A DNA stretch of 64,000 bases from a virus. The stretch is from the IMG/VR virus record IMGVR_UViG_3300046714_000065, positions 1-64,000 of that record. One strand, written 5' to 3'. Position numbers and translations under genes: made by a program. This document shows, in pieces, positions 41,678 to 51,979 of the stretch. The notes beneath the pieces were generated by a model. The model did no database searches and had not been told where the DNA came from. It saw nothing but the letters and a program-made list of their open reading frames with translations. Positions within the stretch are counted from its first letter, which is position 1. Every line of letters starts with the position of its first letter.

Positions 41678-42285
41678 ACTACCTCCACTAGCTTAACTGA
41701 ACCTGGGTTAGCTAGTATACCACCCTCATACTTGATACCTCTAACAACATCGCCACCGTAGTTAGCTCGCATAATAACATTTTCACTATGATATATAACG
41801 GAATCAATTGGCATATCTTTAACTAGACCTGGAAAGATATCAATCTCTTGGGTAGCTGAATCAACTCTAGTAATCAGATAAACTTTAGATGGGAAGCTAC
41901 CAATACTAATAAACAGGTTAGGTATTAGTGTACCTGATACCTTAATTGTCTTAGTTCTTTTTTGATGCGCTTGTAAAGTCCTTGGTGTACCATTAATCTT
42001 TTTATTACTTGCAGAGTAGGGTTGTGGGAACTGCACATAAACAATACCACTATCACCCTTGGTTAAACGATCAGAAAGAAAGTCTGGTAGCTCGTTACCT
42101 GGATTCACATCAGACTCAATAACCCATCGCTGGGCAGTCTGTTCCATTGTATAACGTTTAAAGTTAATAGATTCTGCAGTAACGCCCAATGGCTCACTTA
42201 GTATGGCTAAAGGAGTGGCAAATATTGCCGTCAATTCTCGATTATTAGCTATACTCGGATCTTCTTTCAGTATGCCGTATAGCAT
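41674..42285 (-). CDS. Distal or minor tail protein (203 aa)
   Basis: A beta-rich protein (QRWVIESDVNPGNELPDFLS, SGIVYVQFPQPYSASNKKIN, KTIKVSGTLIPNLFISIGSF). It is the first gene after the tape measure, where distal tail or gpM-like proteins stand. Function assigned by position. Confidence 0.7.
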   Translation of the reverse strand: MLYGILKEDPSIANNRELTAIFATPLAILSEPLGVTAESINFKRYTMEQTAQRWVIESDVNPGNELPDFLSDRLTKGDSGIVYVQFPQPYSASNKKINGTPRTLQAHQKRTKTIKVSGTLIPNLFISIGSFPSKVYLITRVDSATQEIDIFPGLVKDMPIDSVIYHSENVIMRANYGGDVVRGIKYEGGILANPGSVKLVEVV

Positions 42286-42297
42286 GTAGAACTCCTT

Positions 42298-42320
42298 AAG
42301 AAGGGGCCTAAGCCCCTCCT
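42298..42320 (-). terminator. Hairpin after tape measure gene
   Basis: Minus-strand GGGGC-TTA-GGCCCC is followed by TTCTTAAGG. The short T tract suggests partial termination that could lower expression of the tip and fibre genes relative to upstream tail genes. Confidence 0.6.
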
Positions 42321-42327
42321 ATTTAGG

Positions 42328-45300
42328 TTATTGTCGTTTATTCCAATCAACATTTTGTTTATTCACCATCGATGCAATCTCTCTAGGCATCCTGGATATT
42401 TCATTTCTAGTCTGTCTACTAATATCCCCAGTAACTGCGATATTAAAAGTCTGAGTTAGACTCTTTTCTGAATTCATTAAAGCCATTTCCTTATCTCTAT
42501 TAGCTACTGCAGAGTTCATTGCAGAAGTACCATAACCAGTACTTACAGAGCCACCTGCTGCAAACTTAGGTGTATTCTTACCGAAGTTAATAGCATCAAG
42601 GACTGGTCTGAACATCTTAGCTCTAGAGGCTCTTACCACGTATTCATTATTGGATAAGAATGCAGGAATACTATCAGAGGTCTCTGTACCTTGACCAAAT
42701 ATTGGGCCACCTTCAGCTAGCTTAAACTTGATACCTGGCCCTACAGTACCTGAGCCTGCAGCAGGGGCCGAAGCACCACTAAACATACCAATTCCTTGGA
42801 GGATCATAGAACCCCATTGGAAGAACTTGCTACCTAAATCCTTAAACATACTCTTAGTTGCTTGTGTCTCAAACATAGCTTCAGTCATACCCTCAACAAA
42901 AGATTTAACTAAGCCTTGTGTAAAGTCTTGTGCAACATTCTTAAGAGTAGTCATACCTGATTGCTTAAGCATTAGGAATTCAGTGACTTGAGATTCTATA
43001 CCAGACTTAACAGTGGAATAGAAAGAGTCACCTGCAGCCCTTACCATTTCTGCATAGTCATACTTTAAGTCTTGGAGATCTCTTTCACTCTGCTCTAGAC
43101 CTGCTCGCATTGCAGCTATTTGTTCAGGAGTTAATCCAGTAGGCTTAGCCAATGTATTTCTAATTTTACGAATAGCCTCAGCGAGATCTGTAACATTCTT
43201 AAGAGTCTCAGTATCTAACTTATAAATTACTCCACCAAAGTCTTCACCAATTAGATCTAGTTTATGCTTAGCTAATGCTAGCGGGTTACCGGCTAAAGCA
43301 TCTGTTATTATAGCTTCCATACGCTCTTTGGTATCTTTCAACCCTTGAGCGAAGTCTATAGCTGCCTTTACACTAGCTTCAGAATCCCAATCAACAGGAC
43401 CTTGCGCTATAAGACTAGCAGCTACTTCATCTTGAATATTCTTAAGTTGCTTTTGGGCACTAGCAGATAGATTCTGAGCTAAGTCTTCGTTCATACCTTC
43501 AGATGATATAAAATTAGCATATGTAATATTCTTTTTCTCAATTATAGCTCTAGCTTTTGCTAACTCTTTGTCTGATTCAATTTGTAATGTCTGTATAGCA
43601 TCACTATAGTCAACCTTTGCAGAGTCACCTGGTTTCAGCTTATCTCGTAGTTCAGTATACTCTTTAATGTACTTAGCTATATCTTCCACACGCTTAACAG
43701 CATCTTGAGACATAACGCTATCTAAACCACCACCTAACCCAAGCCTTTCAAGCTTCTTACTATACTTCTCATTATCTATGGTTACCTTTTCTTTACCCTT
43801 GGCTAATGCATCTTCTGCTTCTCTAGCAGCAGCAATATTACCCTTAGTAGGTGCCTTCTTACGTAAAACTTCTAGTTTGTTTAATTGTGCTTCTAAGTCT
43901 TTTAGTACCTTCATATTATCTAATACAGTATCAGCTAAATCTGGGCCAAGACCAAGCTTATCCATGAAATCACCAACATTTACTGGATCCTTAGGCTTAT
44001 ACTCAAAAGCCTTATTCATCTTTTCTTGGATATTAGCTAGCTCTAATTGAGCCATTGGATCACCAAGATTATCCTTATACTTCTCCATTACTCTTGCAGC
44101 ACCATCTAGGAAAGCTTGAGCTCTAGCAGCACCACCCTTGCCTGCCCTAGCTATATCTGCTTGCGAAGGTGCTGATAAACCAACTTTAGCATAATCATCA
44201 GAATGCCATTGGTTAATATTCTTAAAAGGTTCTGTAGCTAATTTCTCAATTTCAGCGACTAATACCTTTCTAGTATTAAGATCTATAGCTAGTTGACCAC
44301 CTGCTCTCTCTATGCTATCTGTCATTTCTTTAGATATTTCCTCAAGTGGGTTCATACCTAGATTTATTTTTCCTAGTGTAACCCTATCATCTACCTCTTT
44401 AAGCTTCCTCGCTAGCAACGGCTTTAATGCTAAGTTTTCAACGTTAGTACCAGTAGCCGCAGCTAGGGCACCATAAGTACCTGTCAGAGCTTGCAGCTGA
44501 CCAGCCACAGCAGCCATCTCACCTTTCCATCTACCCCAAAGCTTAACCATCTCTTCTGTACTACCCTTAAACTTCAGCAGTGTTCCATAATTATACGATA
44601 CGGATCTAAGTTGATCTGCAAAAGTTTTAGACTTATCACCTAGCATATTAAACTGATCTACAGTTAACTCAGGTAATTTTAGCTTAGTTAACTCCTTATT
44701 GATATCCTCAATCTTATCTTTAGGTAATGCATCTTGAGCTTTCTGATTTAGACGTTTCAGCTCATCTCTAGCTTGCTTAGCTGCAGCGTGATACTTATCA
44801 CGTAAGCCATATTCTTCAGAGTAAGTATCTGCAGCCACAGCCCTATATAAGCTAGCTTCTGCCTTTTTGTATGCTGCACCTGCATCTATAAGTTCTCTAG
44901 CTGTCTGAGGCGCAAGAGCTATAAGATCCAACTTATCAGTACCTTCTAGCTCTGTAAATCCAGTGCTAAGCGCTTGTTCTAAACCAGCACCAAATTCTTT
45001 AGTCTCGCGGAATATTTTATCTACATCATTCCGCAGGGATATCATCGCATTAGCACGTTGTCTTTCAATTAAACCAAGTCCTTTAGTTTGACCAGTTTTT
45101 ATAGCGGTAACAACTTTATCTATTGAATCGTTATAAAGCTTCAGAGTATCAAGCTCACCTGCTGTTAACACATAGTCTAAATTAGCACCATAAGCCTTCA
45201 TTGCATCTGCTTTTTCACGTAATGATTTATCTGACATGAACTTAAATGCAGCGTTACCCTCACCTTTAGAACGATCTTTTAATTGTTCATCAATCATCTT

Positions 45301-48300
45301 ACTGAAACTAAGTGCAGTAGTTCTATAGATATCTATTTCATATTCTGCGGCAGCTGCAGTCTCCATCCGCTCTTTAGCTAGCGTTCTAGTTTTACCTATT
45401 AAATCGTCTGTTAGATCACCTTGCGCTATCAGAGCTTCTCTTGAGCCTTCTACACCTTTTGATACATCAGTTCTAATTTTAGCTAATTTTTGATATGACT
45501 CAGCTAGGCGCTTACTTTCATCTGGTGCTATATATTCCTTATACTTACCCATATCTACTGACGCAAGACTAATCTTATCCTGTACCTTCTTACTAAAGTC
45601 TGCGAGAGCCTTATCTCCTTGTATATCAAACTCTGGTACTAATAGTATATGGAAATCACCTTTTAAAGCTTCTTCAAAAGTTTGTTTAGCAAGATTTGCA
45701 GCATTACCTACACGCTCCTTCTGAATTAGAGGTTGCTTAAAGGCTTCCTGTAATTTGGCATACTCAACGTCTACACCAGCAGTATCAGTAAGCTTAGGTA
45801 ATTTTGATACTGTTTGTATAAGCTTATCGGCAGCATCATTAGATCTTTGGAAACCTTTCTCGTAATCGCGGCCACCACCTTGAGCTAAATCCTTACCAAA
45901 CATTCTTTGAGCTTTGTCTAATGCTTTAAGCTGAGTCTCTAGCTCTTTAAGCTGATCCTGAGTCATTGCTAAGTAGGCCACATTTTGTAGTAAAGTCTGA
46001 GCATCAAACAGCTTTAATGACTTCTCACGCGGTATAGCCTTGGCTATATCCTCGAATTTATCTTTTAGGTATTCTTCTTTATCTTTTGTAATAAAGCCAA
46101 AGAATTGACCTACAGCTTTACCCATATTATAAAGCATATCTGTAAACGCTTTACCCCAACCTAGTACACCAATAAGCAGACCTGTCAGTACAGTAACAGC
46201 TGTTATCATAGCACCTACTGGTGTTATCATAAATCTAAAAGCTGAAGCAAGACCGCTAGCACCTGCCCCTATTGCACCAGCTAACCTTGAACCTAGCTTA
46301 AACCCACCTTCACCTAATTTAACAGCAAAATCAGTAAAACCAGACATCAAAGATGCCCACTTAATCTTTGGTGGCTTAAACTTACGAATAGAACTACCTA
46401 TATCACCTAACGCTAAGCCTATACCTCTACCAAAGTCACCTGCCTTAGCAAATAAACCGCCAGTAAACCATTTCTTAAGGTCAATAGATTTAAATAATAA
46501 ATCACCAATACCTTTAAATAGCTTACCTAATCCAGTCCTAAATACTCTAAACATCTCCATCATAGTTGCTAAAGATTCTTTAGTTGAATCGTGAAGGGCC
46601 TTACCAAAGGTAAAACCCTCATCAGTCATCTTCTTACGAGTCTTTAACAGTATCTGTATTAGCTTAATACTAGCGTACATACCTAGTATTGCTAAGGTTA
46701 AGCTTATTATGGATGAGGTAGCTGACATTGCTGCAGTACCAATACCTGCTATACCTACAGCAAATGCACCAGAAGAGCCAAGTAAGCCTATTGCTGCAAC
46801 TAAACCTATAATAACACGACTAGAAATATTAATTTTACTCATTGCCGTACTTATACCATTACCAAGTCTACCCGTAAGCTCTGCTAATTTAACCCAGCTC
46901 CTACTTACAAAACCTACAAAGGCACCAGTAGCCTTACTCATAGCATCTAAAGAAGCTACCCAGGCTAGTTGCGCAGTTTGACCAAAACTACTGCCACCTA
47001 TACGGTTACGCATGCTACCAGGCCCAGCACCCATACTCTTACGAATACTGGCCCAACGACTGCTAATACTCTTACCCATCTCTGAGAAGAATGTACTAAA
47101 ATTAGCCTTAAATTCAGCCATTTCCTTTCTAGTACCTTGCTTACCAAACAGTAAATGCCAAATACTTATTTTGTTACCCTTATAGTCAGCCCAACCTGCT
47201 CTGATATTGGTAAACATCTTTCTAAAGCTAGCATTAAGGTTATCCGCAGCAGCATTCAGAGCTGTGGGAGGACCTTGGAATAGAGTCTCAGGCCTAAACA
47301 TGCCTTTCATAGTACCCATAAAGATAGTGCCAGGCATCTTGATAGCAGCCCAAGCAACTTCCCAATAAGCTTTTAGTGCAGTAGTAAATGGTGAAAAGAT
47401 TGCAGGTAACACCTTACCAATAATATCTTTAGTTAATTTTGCTGTTACTTTAGCAGTACTCTTATCACCCATAAACATCAGGTAGATTAGAGGTATACCG
47501 ATAGTACCTAGTGTGGCAGCAGATACAGCTGTAAACACCATTTTAGTAGCTACTAATGCTGCAGCTACTAGAAGAGCAGGGTGACGACCTACAATTAGTG
47601 TCTGTAGTATGCTATTACCAGGTATAAGTTTAGACACATTTGCAAGGCCTGCTTGCAATGGCTTAATTAAGGCTGGAGCTATAGTTTTACTAAATGCACC
47701 TTTTACAACTTTGGGTAAGAAGTAAGCTAGCATAAGCAAGGCAGCTAGCACAGCGTTAGGTATTACACTAACAATACCTTGCAGCAGTGTACCAAGTACA
47801 CCATCTAGTTGACTAACTATTCCTTTCAGAATAGCAGGTAGCATCTTTATTACAGCATTAATCGCATTGGTAGCTACTTGAGCAGCGTGTTCAAAGTATA
47901 CACCTGCCATCTCACCAATATCTTCAAGTATTGATTCAAATAACTTAGTATCAGACTTAACTAAGTGCCACAGCTCAGAGAGCATGTGCTCAACTATGAA
48001 GAACAACCTAGCCTTACCGTCTAGGAAGCCAAAGATAATTGCATTGATTATCACTAAGCCAAAGCTTTGAGCAAAGGCACCAGCAGTGTTAATCAGCTCT
48101 TTAAATAACTGCTTAAACCTCTCAATTATAACTTCCATTGGGTTTTGGCTACCCATAATAGCTGTATGTAGACCTTTAAAAGCTGTAGAAACAGATGATG
48201 TAAAGGCTTGAATAGGTGCATATGCTTTGTTAATACCTTTTGCATAAGCAATAACACCATTAATAAGATCTGGCCACCAAGAATGACCCACAACTTCATC

Positions 48301-50703
48301 ATAAGCACGTGCAAACAGATCTATAACCGCTTTTATAAACTGTGCTATAAACTTGATAGCATTAGCCATTAGATCTTTAGAGGCTGCAGTTATACTATCA
48401 ATCATATCATCAAATACACCACCAGCACTAAGATTGATCTTTAGCTTATTAAAGTAGTATGTAAAAGACTCCATAATATTATCAGCTGTTACTTTAGCTA
48501 AGCTATCAGCCAACTTAGAAGAAAGGAATGTAATTGCTTGCTCTAATCGAGCTAAGAGTATCTTTACAAGAGGTACAAGGTTTATCTTAGATACAGCAGA
48601 ACCTATTTTATCAACTATGCTATCTATAATGCCTGAGAAGTCTGCACTCAGTAGTATACTGAAGCTTTCATCTAAGAACGCGCCTATTTCACTAAAGAGC
48701 TTACCTAGTACGTCTAATAGCTCAGCATCGAATGAAGGTAGTTCAATGCTACCCATAAACTTCTTAATACCATTTATTGCAAAGTTTACAATTTTAATTA
48801 TAGAGTCTGCAAAGCTCCTAGCCATAGCTCTACCATCAAGACCTTCAATAATACTAATTAAAGCATTTGTAACAGGTATAAGAATTGACATAATATTAGT
48901 ATAAACTTTAGTAACAAATTCAGTAGTCTTAGGTAAGATATAACCGCTATATAAGTAGGACATAGCTGTGGTTACAGTCTGTATAGCTCGTAGTAATCTA
49001 TCAAAACGAATGTTATTCACATACAATAGCTTTGTCTCTACTAAGCCTACGGATGCAGCTAGACCATGCATCCAATTGGTAAGACCTTTAACAAGACTTA
49101 TCTTATCGTTAATAACTACACTCATGGTAGCCCAATTACGCGTAGATAGCGCATCACCTAATTCATAAAACTTACGTGTTAAATCCTGTATACTTTTAGC
49201 ACCGGCTATATCGTATAAGGCTCTTTCAGATCTTGTATCCCAGAACCAGTATACATTTAAGAATTCTTTTATACCATCAGCGAATAACCCTATATTAGTT
49301 AGGGTATGGGCTGTCATTGCTGTTACTGTAGCACCTAAGTTTAATGTAGCCATCTCTACGCGTTTAAATACAGTTAATACTGGAGCACCTATCTCTGGTA
49401 TCATATACTTAAATGTAGTAAATGACTTTATAAATGCATAACCGATAGCATAGGCTAGTTTGATAACCTCTACCATTGGTACTTTTAGCTTATTAAATAG
49501 CTCTACAGCTCTAGTTAAAATAGGCTCAATAATATTCAACGCACTAAGCTCGTCTATCCAGCCAACTATCTCTTTAACACCTCTCATCTCAGCTAAGAGA
49601 CCCTTAGCCTCAAAGATATTAGTTAAGTTTACTTTAAGACCATTTATATAGTTTACCCAGAATGACACTTTAGTCATAGTCTGGATATAAAGAGCAAAGC
49701 TTGATTGTATACTAGTAACCGCTGCATCAACATAGTTAGCTAGATCTAAGAAGCTATTAGCTAAATCTAGAGTAACTTTACTAAATATACTGCTAACGCC
49801 TGTTAGCCTATCTATCGTACCTACCAGTACACTTAATGAATCATTTAAGGCGGTTAGGGCTTGAGATACAGTGATCTTAGTCCTACCAAATTCTTCATTG
49901 ATATTTTTACTACCTTTTAGGATTGCTTTAAATACTTTCTCAGATGTTAACTCACCTTCTGCACCCATAGCTCTTAGCTCACCTATACCTACACCTAAGC
50001 CTTCAGCTATTAGCTTAGCCGCTCTAGGTAGCTGTTCCATAATTGAATTAAGCTCTTCACCTCTAAGAACACCTGAACTAAGACCTTGACCTAACTGAGT
50101 AATAGCCGCATTAGCAGATTCCATACTGGAGCCTGATATAGCAGCTGCTTGCTGAATAGTCTTAGTAGCCTTAAGGAAATCAGTTGATGATATACTAGCT
50201 TCAGATAATGAAATTGCAAACTTAGAATATAACGCTGTGGTGCTTTCTAATGAAGACCTAGACTCCTTACTAGTGGTAATTAAGTCTTTTTGTAAAGCGT
50301 TTAACTCTGCGCTACTCTTAGTGATTAGCATAAGCTTATTCTGCATATTAGTAAATGCATTAGCTTTAGCTACAACTACGGATAACGCTGCTATAGAGCC
50401 TAGTGCAACTGCTAAACCTTTAATAGAACCACTAGTTTTATCAACTGCTTTAGTAGTATCACTAGCGCTATTACTGATGTTCTTAAATGTAGTATTAGCA
50501 GTAGTATCTAATTTCTTAAAGCTAGGTATTAGATCAGTAATACGTTTACCAAAAGCACCTAGCTTAGTATTACCTAACGAGCTCTCTAATGATTTGCTAA
50601 CAGCTGTAGCTGTAGTACCTATAGTCCTAATGTTCTTATTAATTGTGGCTATGTCCTTGTTGGAATTGCCACCTACATCTACGTCAATAAGTATACCGGA
50701 CAT
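42328..50703 (-). CDS. Tape measure protein (2,791 aa)
   Basis: Sets tail length and is ejected during DNA entry. The N-terminal third shows the tape measure domain: SSMESANAAITQLGQGLSSG, VLRGEELNSIMEQLPRAAKL and GVGIGELRAMGAEGELTSEK. Long helical stretches alternate with several hydrophobic segments (AVLAALLMLAYFLPKV, FAVGIAGIGTAAMSAT, MITAVTVLTGLLIGVLGW) that may enter the membrane. ATG 50701-50703 with AAAGGA overlapping the upstream stop region. At about 1.5 Angstrom per residue a fully helical ruler would span some 400 nm, far longer than lambda's 150 nm. Confidence 0.95.
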   Translation of the reverse strand: MSGILIDVDVGGNSNKDIATINKNIRTIGTTATAVSKSLESSLGNTKLGAFGKRITDLIPSFKKLDTTANTTFKNISNSASDTTKAVDKTSGSIKGLAVALGSIAALSVVVAKANAFTNMQNKLMLITKSSAELNALQKDLITTSKESRSSLESTTALYSKFAISLSEASISSTDFLKATKTIQQAAAISGSSMESANAAITQLGQGLSSGVLRGEELNSIMEQLPRAAKLIAEGLGVGIGELRAMGAEGELTSEKVFKAILKGSKNINEEFGRTKITVSQALTALNDSLSVLVGTIDRLTGVSSIFSKVTLDLANSFLDLANYVDAAVTSIQSSFALYIQTMTKVSFWVNYINGLKVNLTNIFEAKGLLAEMRGVKEIVGWIDELSALNIIEPILTRAVELFNKLKVPMVEVIKLAYAIGYAFIKSFTTFKYMIPEIGAPVLTVFKRVEMATLNLGATVTAMTAHTLTNIGLFADGIKEFLNVYWFWDTRSERALYDIAGAKSIQDLTRKFYELGDALSTRNWATMSVVINDKISLVKGLTNWMHGLAASVGLVETKLLYVNNIRFDRLLRAIQTVTTAMSYLYSGYILPKTTEFVTKVYTNIMSILIPVTNALISIIEGLDGRAMARSFADSIIKIVNFAINGIKKFMGSIELPSFDAELLDVLGKLFSEIGAFLDESFSILLSADFSGIIDSIVDKIGSAVSKINLVPLVKILLARLEQAITFLSSKLADSLAKVTADNIMESFTYYFNKLKINLSAGGVFDDMIDSITAASKDLMANAIKFIAQFIKAVIDLFARAYDEVVGHSWWPDLINGVIAYAKGINKAYAPIQAFTSSVSTAFKGLHTAIMGSQNPMEVIIERFKQLFKELINTAGAFAQSFGLVIINAIIFGFLDGKARLFFIVEHMLSELWHLVKSDTKLFESILEDIGEMAGVYFEHAAQVATNAINAVIKMLPAILKGIVSQLDGVLGTLLQGIVSVIPNAVLAALLMLAYFLPKVVKGAFSKTIAPALIKPLQAGLANVSKLIPGNSILQTLIVGRHPALLVAAALVATKMVFTAVSAATLGTIGIPLIYLMFMGDKSTAKVTAKLTKDIIGKVLPAIFSPFTTALKAYWEVAWAAIKMPGTIFMGTMKGMFRPETLFQGPPTALNAAADNLNASFRKMFTNIRAGWADYKGNKISIWHLLFGKQGTRKEMAEFKANFSTFFSEMGKSISSRWASIRKSMGAGPGSMRNRIGGSSFGQTAQLAWVASLDAMSKATGAFVGFVSRSWVKLAELTGRLGNGISTAMSKINISSRVIIGLVAAIGLLGSSGAFAVGIAGIGTAAMSATSSIISLTLAILGMYASIKLIQILLKTRKKMTDEGFTFGKALHDSTKESLATMMEMFRVFRTGLGKLFKGIGDLLFKSIDLKKWFTGGLFAKAGDFGRGIGLALGDIGSSIRKFKPPKIKWASLMSGFTDFAVKLGEGGFKLGSRLAGAIGAGASGLASAFRFMITPVGAMITAVTVLTGLLIGVLGWGKAFTDMLYNMGKAVGQFFGFITKDKEEYLKDKFEDIAKAIPREKSLKLFDAQTLLQNVAYLAMTQDQLKELETQLKALDKAQRMFGKDLAQGGGRDYEKGFQRSNDAADKLIQTVSKLPKLTDTAGVDVEYAKLQEAFKQPLIQKERVGNAANLAKQTFEEALKGDFHILLVPEFDIQGDKALADFSKKVQDKISLASVDMGKYKEYIAPDESKRLAESYQKLAKIRTDVSKGVEGSREALIAQGDLTDDLIGKTRTLAKERMETAAAAEYEIDIYRTTALSFSKMIDEQLKDRSKGEGNAAFKFMSDKSLREKADAMKAYGANLDYVLTAGELDTLKLYNDSIDKVVTAIKTGQTKGLGLIERQRANAMISLRNDVDKIFRETKEFGAGLEQALSTGFTELEGTDKLDLIALAPQTARELIDAGAAYKKAEASLYRAVAADTYSEEYGLRDKYHAAAKQARDELKRLNQKAQDALPKDKIEDINKELTKLKLPELTVDQFNMLGDKSKTFADQLRSVSYNYGTLLKFKGSTEEMVKLWGRWKGEMAAVAGQLQALTGTYGALAAATGTNVENLALKPLLARKLKEVDDRVTLGKINLGMNPLEEISKEMTDSIERAGGQLAIDLNTRKVLVAEIEKLATEPFKNINQWHSDDYAKVGLSAPSQADIARAGKGGAARAQAFLDGAARVMEKYKDNLGDPMAQLELANIQEKMNKAFEYKPKDPVNVGDFMDKLGLGPDLADTVLDNMKVLKDLEAQLNKLEVLRKKAPTKGNIAAAREAEDALAKGKEKVTIDNEKYSKKLERLGLGGGLDSVMSQDAVKRVEDIAKYIKEYTELRDKLKPGDSAKVDYSDAIQTLQIESDKELAKARAIIEKKNITYANFISSEGMNEDLAQNLSASAQKQLKNIQDEVAASLIAQGPVDWDSEASVKAAIDFAQGLKDTKERMEAIITDALAGNPLALAKHKLDLIGEDFGGVIYKLDTETLKNVTDLAEAIRKIRNTLAKPTGLTPEQIAAMRAGLEQSERDLQDLKYDYAEMVRAAGDSFYSTVKSGIESQVTEFLMLKQSGMTTLKNVAQDFTQGLVKSFVEGMTEAMFETQATKSMFKDLGSKFFQWGSMILQGIGMFSGASAPAAGSGTVGPGIKFKLAEGGPIFGQGTETSDSIPAFLSNNEYVVRASRAKMFRPVLDAINFGKNTPKFAAGGSVSTGYGTSAMNSAVANRDKEMALMNSEKSLTQTFNIAVTGDISRQTRNEISRMPREIASMVNKQNVDWNKRQ

Positions 50704-50704
50704 A

Positions 50705-51016
50705 CTAGTCCTTTTCAACCACTATTACACCATTGGGCCTTATTTGAGGAATGGATATGAGTGTGGATTCAACAAATTTTGCAGAGGCTTGTTGAGAGTG
50801 CCCCTCATTTAATTCTGATATATAAGGTACATTATTTACAATAGTACCTTCTATGAGTTCCCAACCATTCTTAGCTCTACCTGTATCTACAGGTGTAGCA
50901 TCTGATAGCTTATCTACTGCTTGATTTAAAATTACAATGCTTTCTTTATCTATTTGCTTTTGTATATCTTTATTCATTTTAGCTACTGCAATCTCTAAGC
51001 CCTTTACTTTTATCAT
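50705..51016 (-). CDS. HK97 gp10-like tail completion protein (103 aa)
   Basis: MIKVKGLEIAVAKMNKDIQK, then ATPVDTGRAKNGWELIEGTI and VPYISELNEGHSQQASAKFV match the HK97-gp10-like family (P-x-D-T-G-x-x-x-x-x-W and a GHS-x-Q segment). In most siphophages this gene lies between capsid and tail tube genes; here it lies between the G/GT gene and the tape measure, an unusual order. Confidence 0.75.
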   Translation of the reverse strand: MIKVKGLEIAVAKMNKDIQKQIDKESIVILNQAVDKLSDATPVDTGRAKNGWELIEGTIVNNVPYISELNEGHSQQASAKFVESTLISIPQIRPNGVIVVEKD

Positions 51017-51665
51017 AGTTGCTCCAATAGGTCAAGTTTATCACCGCCTACTGCACCTAGTAAATGCTGCAACACAGCAGAGTTACGTAGGCTAGCTACC
51101 ATCTCATTACGCTGATGTCTTTCCTTATCGCCTTGTTTCATTAGTGCAATAGACTCAAATATCTTATCAGCAGATTCTTTAACACCTAAACACTGCATTA
51201 TCTTCATAATTCTGTTATCATCTCTCCATTCAACAGGTCGCAAATTAAAATAGACTTGCCACTTTGTAAATTCCTCATATGACATCTCATACTTTATGTG
51301 ATAAGCGGAACACTTTAGATGAAAAGCCAGCTCAAAGATAGCCAGCTCTTCATCAGAGAGTATTATTTTCCCTTTGTATCATCCCCCATACCGGAGTACT
51401 TCATGATCTCAGTCGAGAGAGTAGCGAGTTCAGCCATAGGCAGCTTATTGAACTCTTCATCAGTCAGCTCATTAGCTTCTTCTACAGAGCTACGGATAAT
51501 CTTACGAAGAACACGCAAACCATCAGTGTTATCTTCTTTAAGATCAGCACTCTCAGTTTGGAGTGCTAGTACTTCTTCCACGCTAAGCTTATTGATAACA
51601 ATATCCTCATTCATAAACTTAACCTTCTTCGAAACACGCTTACCAACAAGGCTCTTCATGCTCAT
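51013..51665 (-). CDS. Tail assembly chaperone GT fusion by -1 frameshift (217 aa)
   Basis: The upstream frame (51363-51665, gpG-like, ending DDTKGK) contains the slippery heptamer G-GGA-AAA at 51366-51372, one codon before its stop. After a -1 slip the frame continues IILSDEELAIFELAFHLKCS through YEMSYEEFTKWQVYFN to 51013 without a stop. This is the lambda G-GT arrangement (lambda uses GGGAAAG). The fusion binds the tape measure during tail assembly. An internal start at 51285 (MSYEEF) would give T alone, but no ribosome site supports it. Confidence 0.9.
51363..51665 (-). CDS. Tail assembly chaperone, gpG-like (100 aa)
   Basis: SLVGKRVSKKVKFMNEDIVI, then KLSVEEVLALQTESADLKED and LTDEEFNKLPMAELATLSTE form the usual gpG-type pattern. 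It is made in excess over the GT fusion. GC-richer codons. GGAGAG precedes the ATG and the start overlaps the upstream stop. Confidence 0.85.
   Translation of the reverse strand: MSMKSLVGKRVSKKVKFMNEDIVINKLSVEEVLALQTESADLKEDNTDGLRVLRKIIRSSVEEANELTDEEFNKLPMAELATLSTEIMKYSGMGDDTKGK
51366..51372 (-). promoter_or_regulatory. Programmed -1 ribosomal frameshift site GGGAAAA
   Basis: Slippery heptamer G GGA AAA in the frame of the gpG-like gene, followed at once by TAA. The -1 frame is open for 117 codons downstream. Confidence 0.9.
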
Positions 51666-51892
51666 TTCTTCTCTCCGGTGGTCAATACCATTTGATTCAA
51701 TTTATTTCGCATGCCATGTAGCATTGCGAGCGTTTTGAAGATTTCAGTAGATTTATCCACATCACCTTCAAATTCAGGAATGCGATTAAACGTCTTCTCA
51801 ATGCTACTTGTTATGCATCTTTGCATATGAATTATAGTGACACTGAGAACAAATCGCATATCAAAGGGAGCTTTATATTTTACATCAATCAT
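51662..51892 (-). CDS. Hypothetical tail-module protein (76 aa)
   Basis: MIDVKYKAPFDMRFVLSVTI, then helices (CITSSIEKTFNRIPEFEGDV, EIFKTLAMLHGMRNKLNQM). It lies between the tube protein and the chaperone; its stop overlaps the next start by 4 nt. Function unknown. Confidence 0.65.
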   Translation of the reverse strand: MIDVKYKAPFDMRFVLSVTIIHMQRCITSSIEKTFNRIPEFEGDVDKSTEIFKTLAMLHGMRNKLNQMVLTTGEKK

Positions 51893-51931
51893 GATGTACA
51901 ATCCCCTTATGTTACAATATGCAAGATTTTG

Positions 51932-51962
51932 GTAAAAAGGCGCCTCCGTAAAGAGACGCCCT
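51932..51962 (-). terminator. Rho-independent terminator after major tail protein
   Basis: Minus-strand GGCGTCTC-TTTACG-GAGGCGCC is followed by TTTTT. A strong 8-bp stem with one G-U pair. It lets the tube protein be made in excess of downstream tail genes. Confidence 0.9.
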
Positions 51963-51979
51963 TGAGTGCTTAATTAAGC

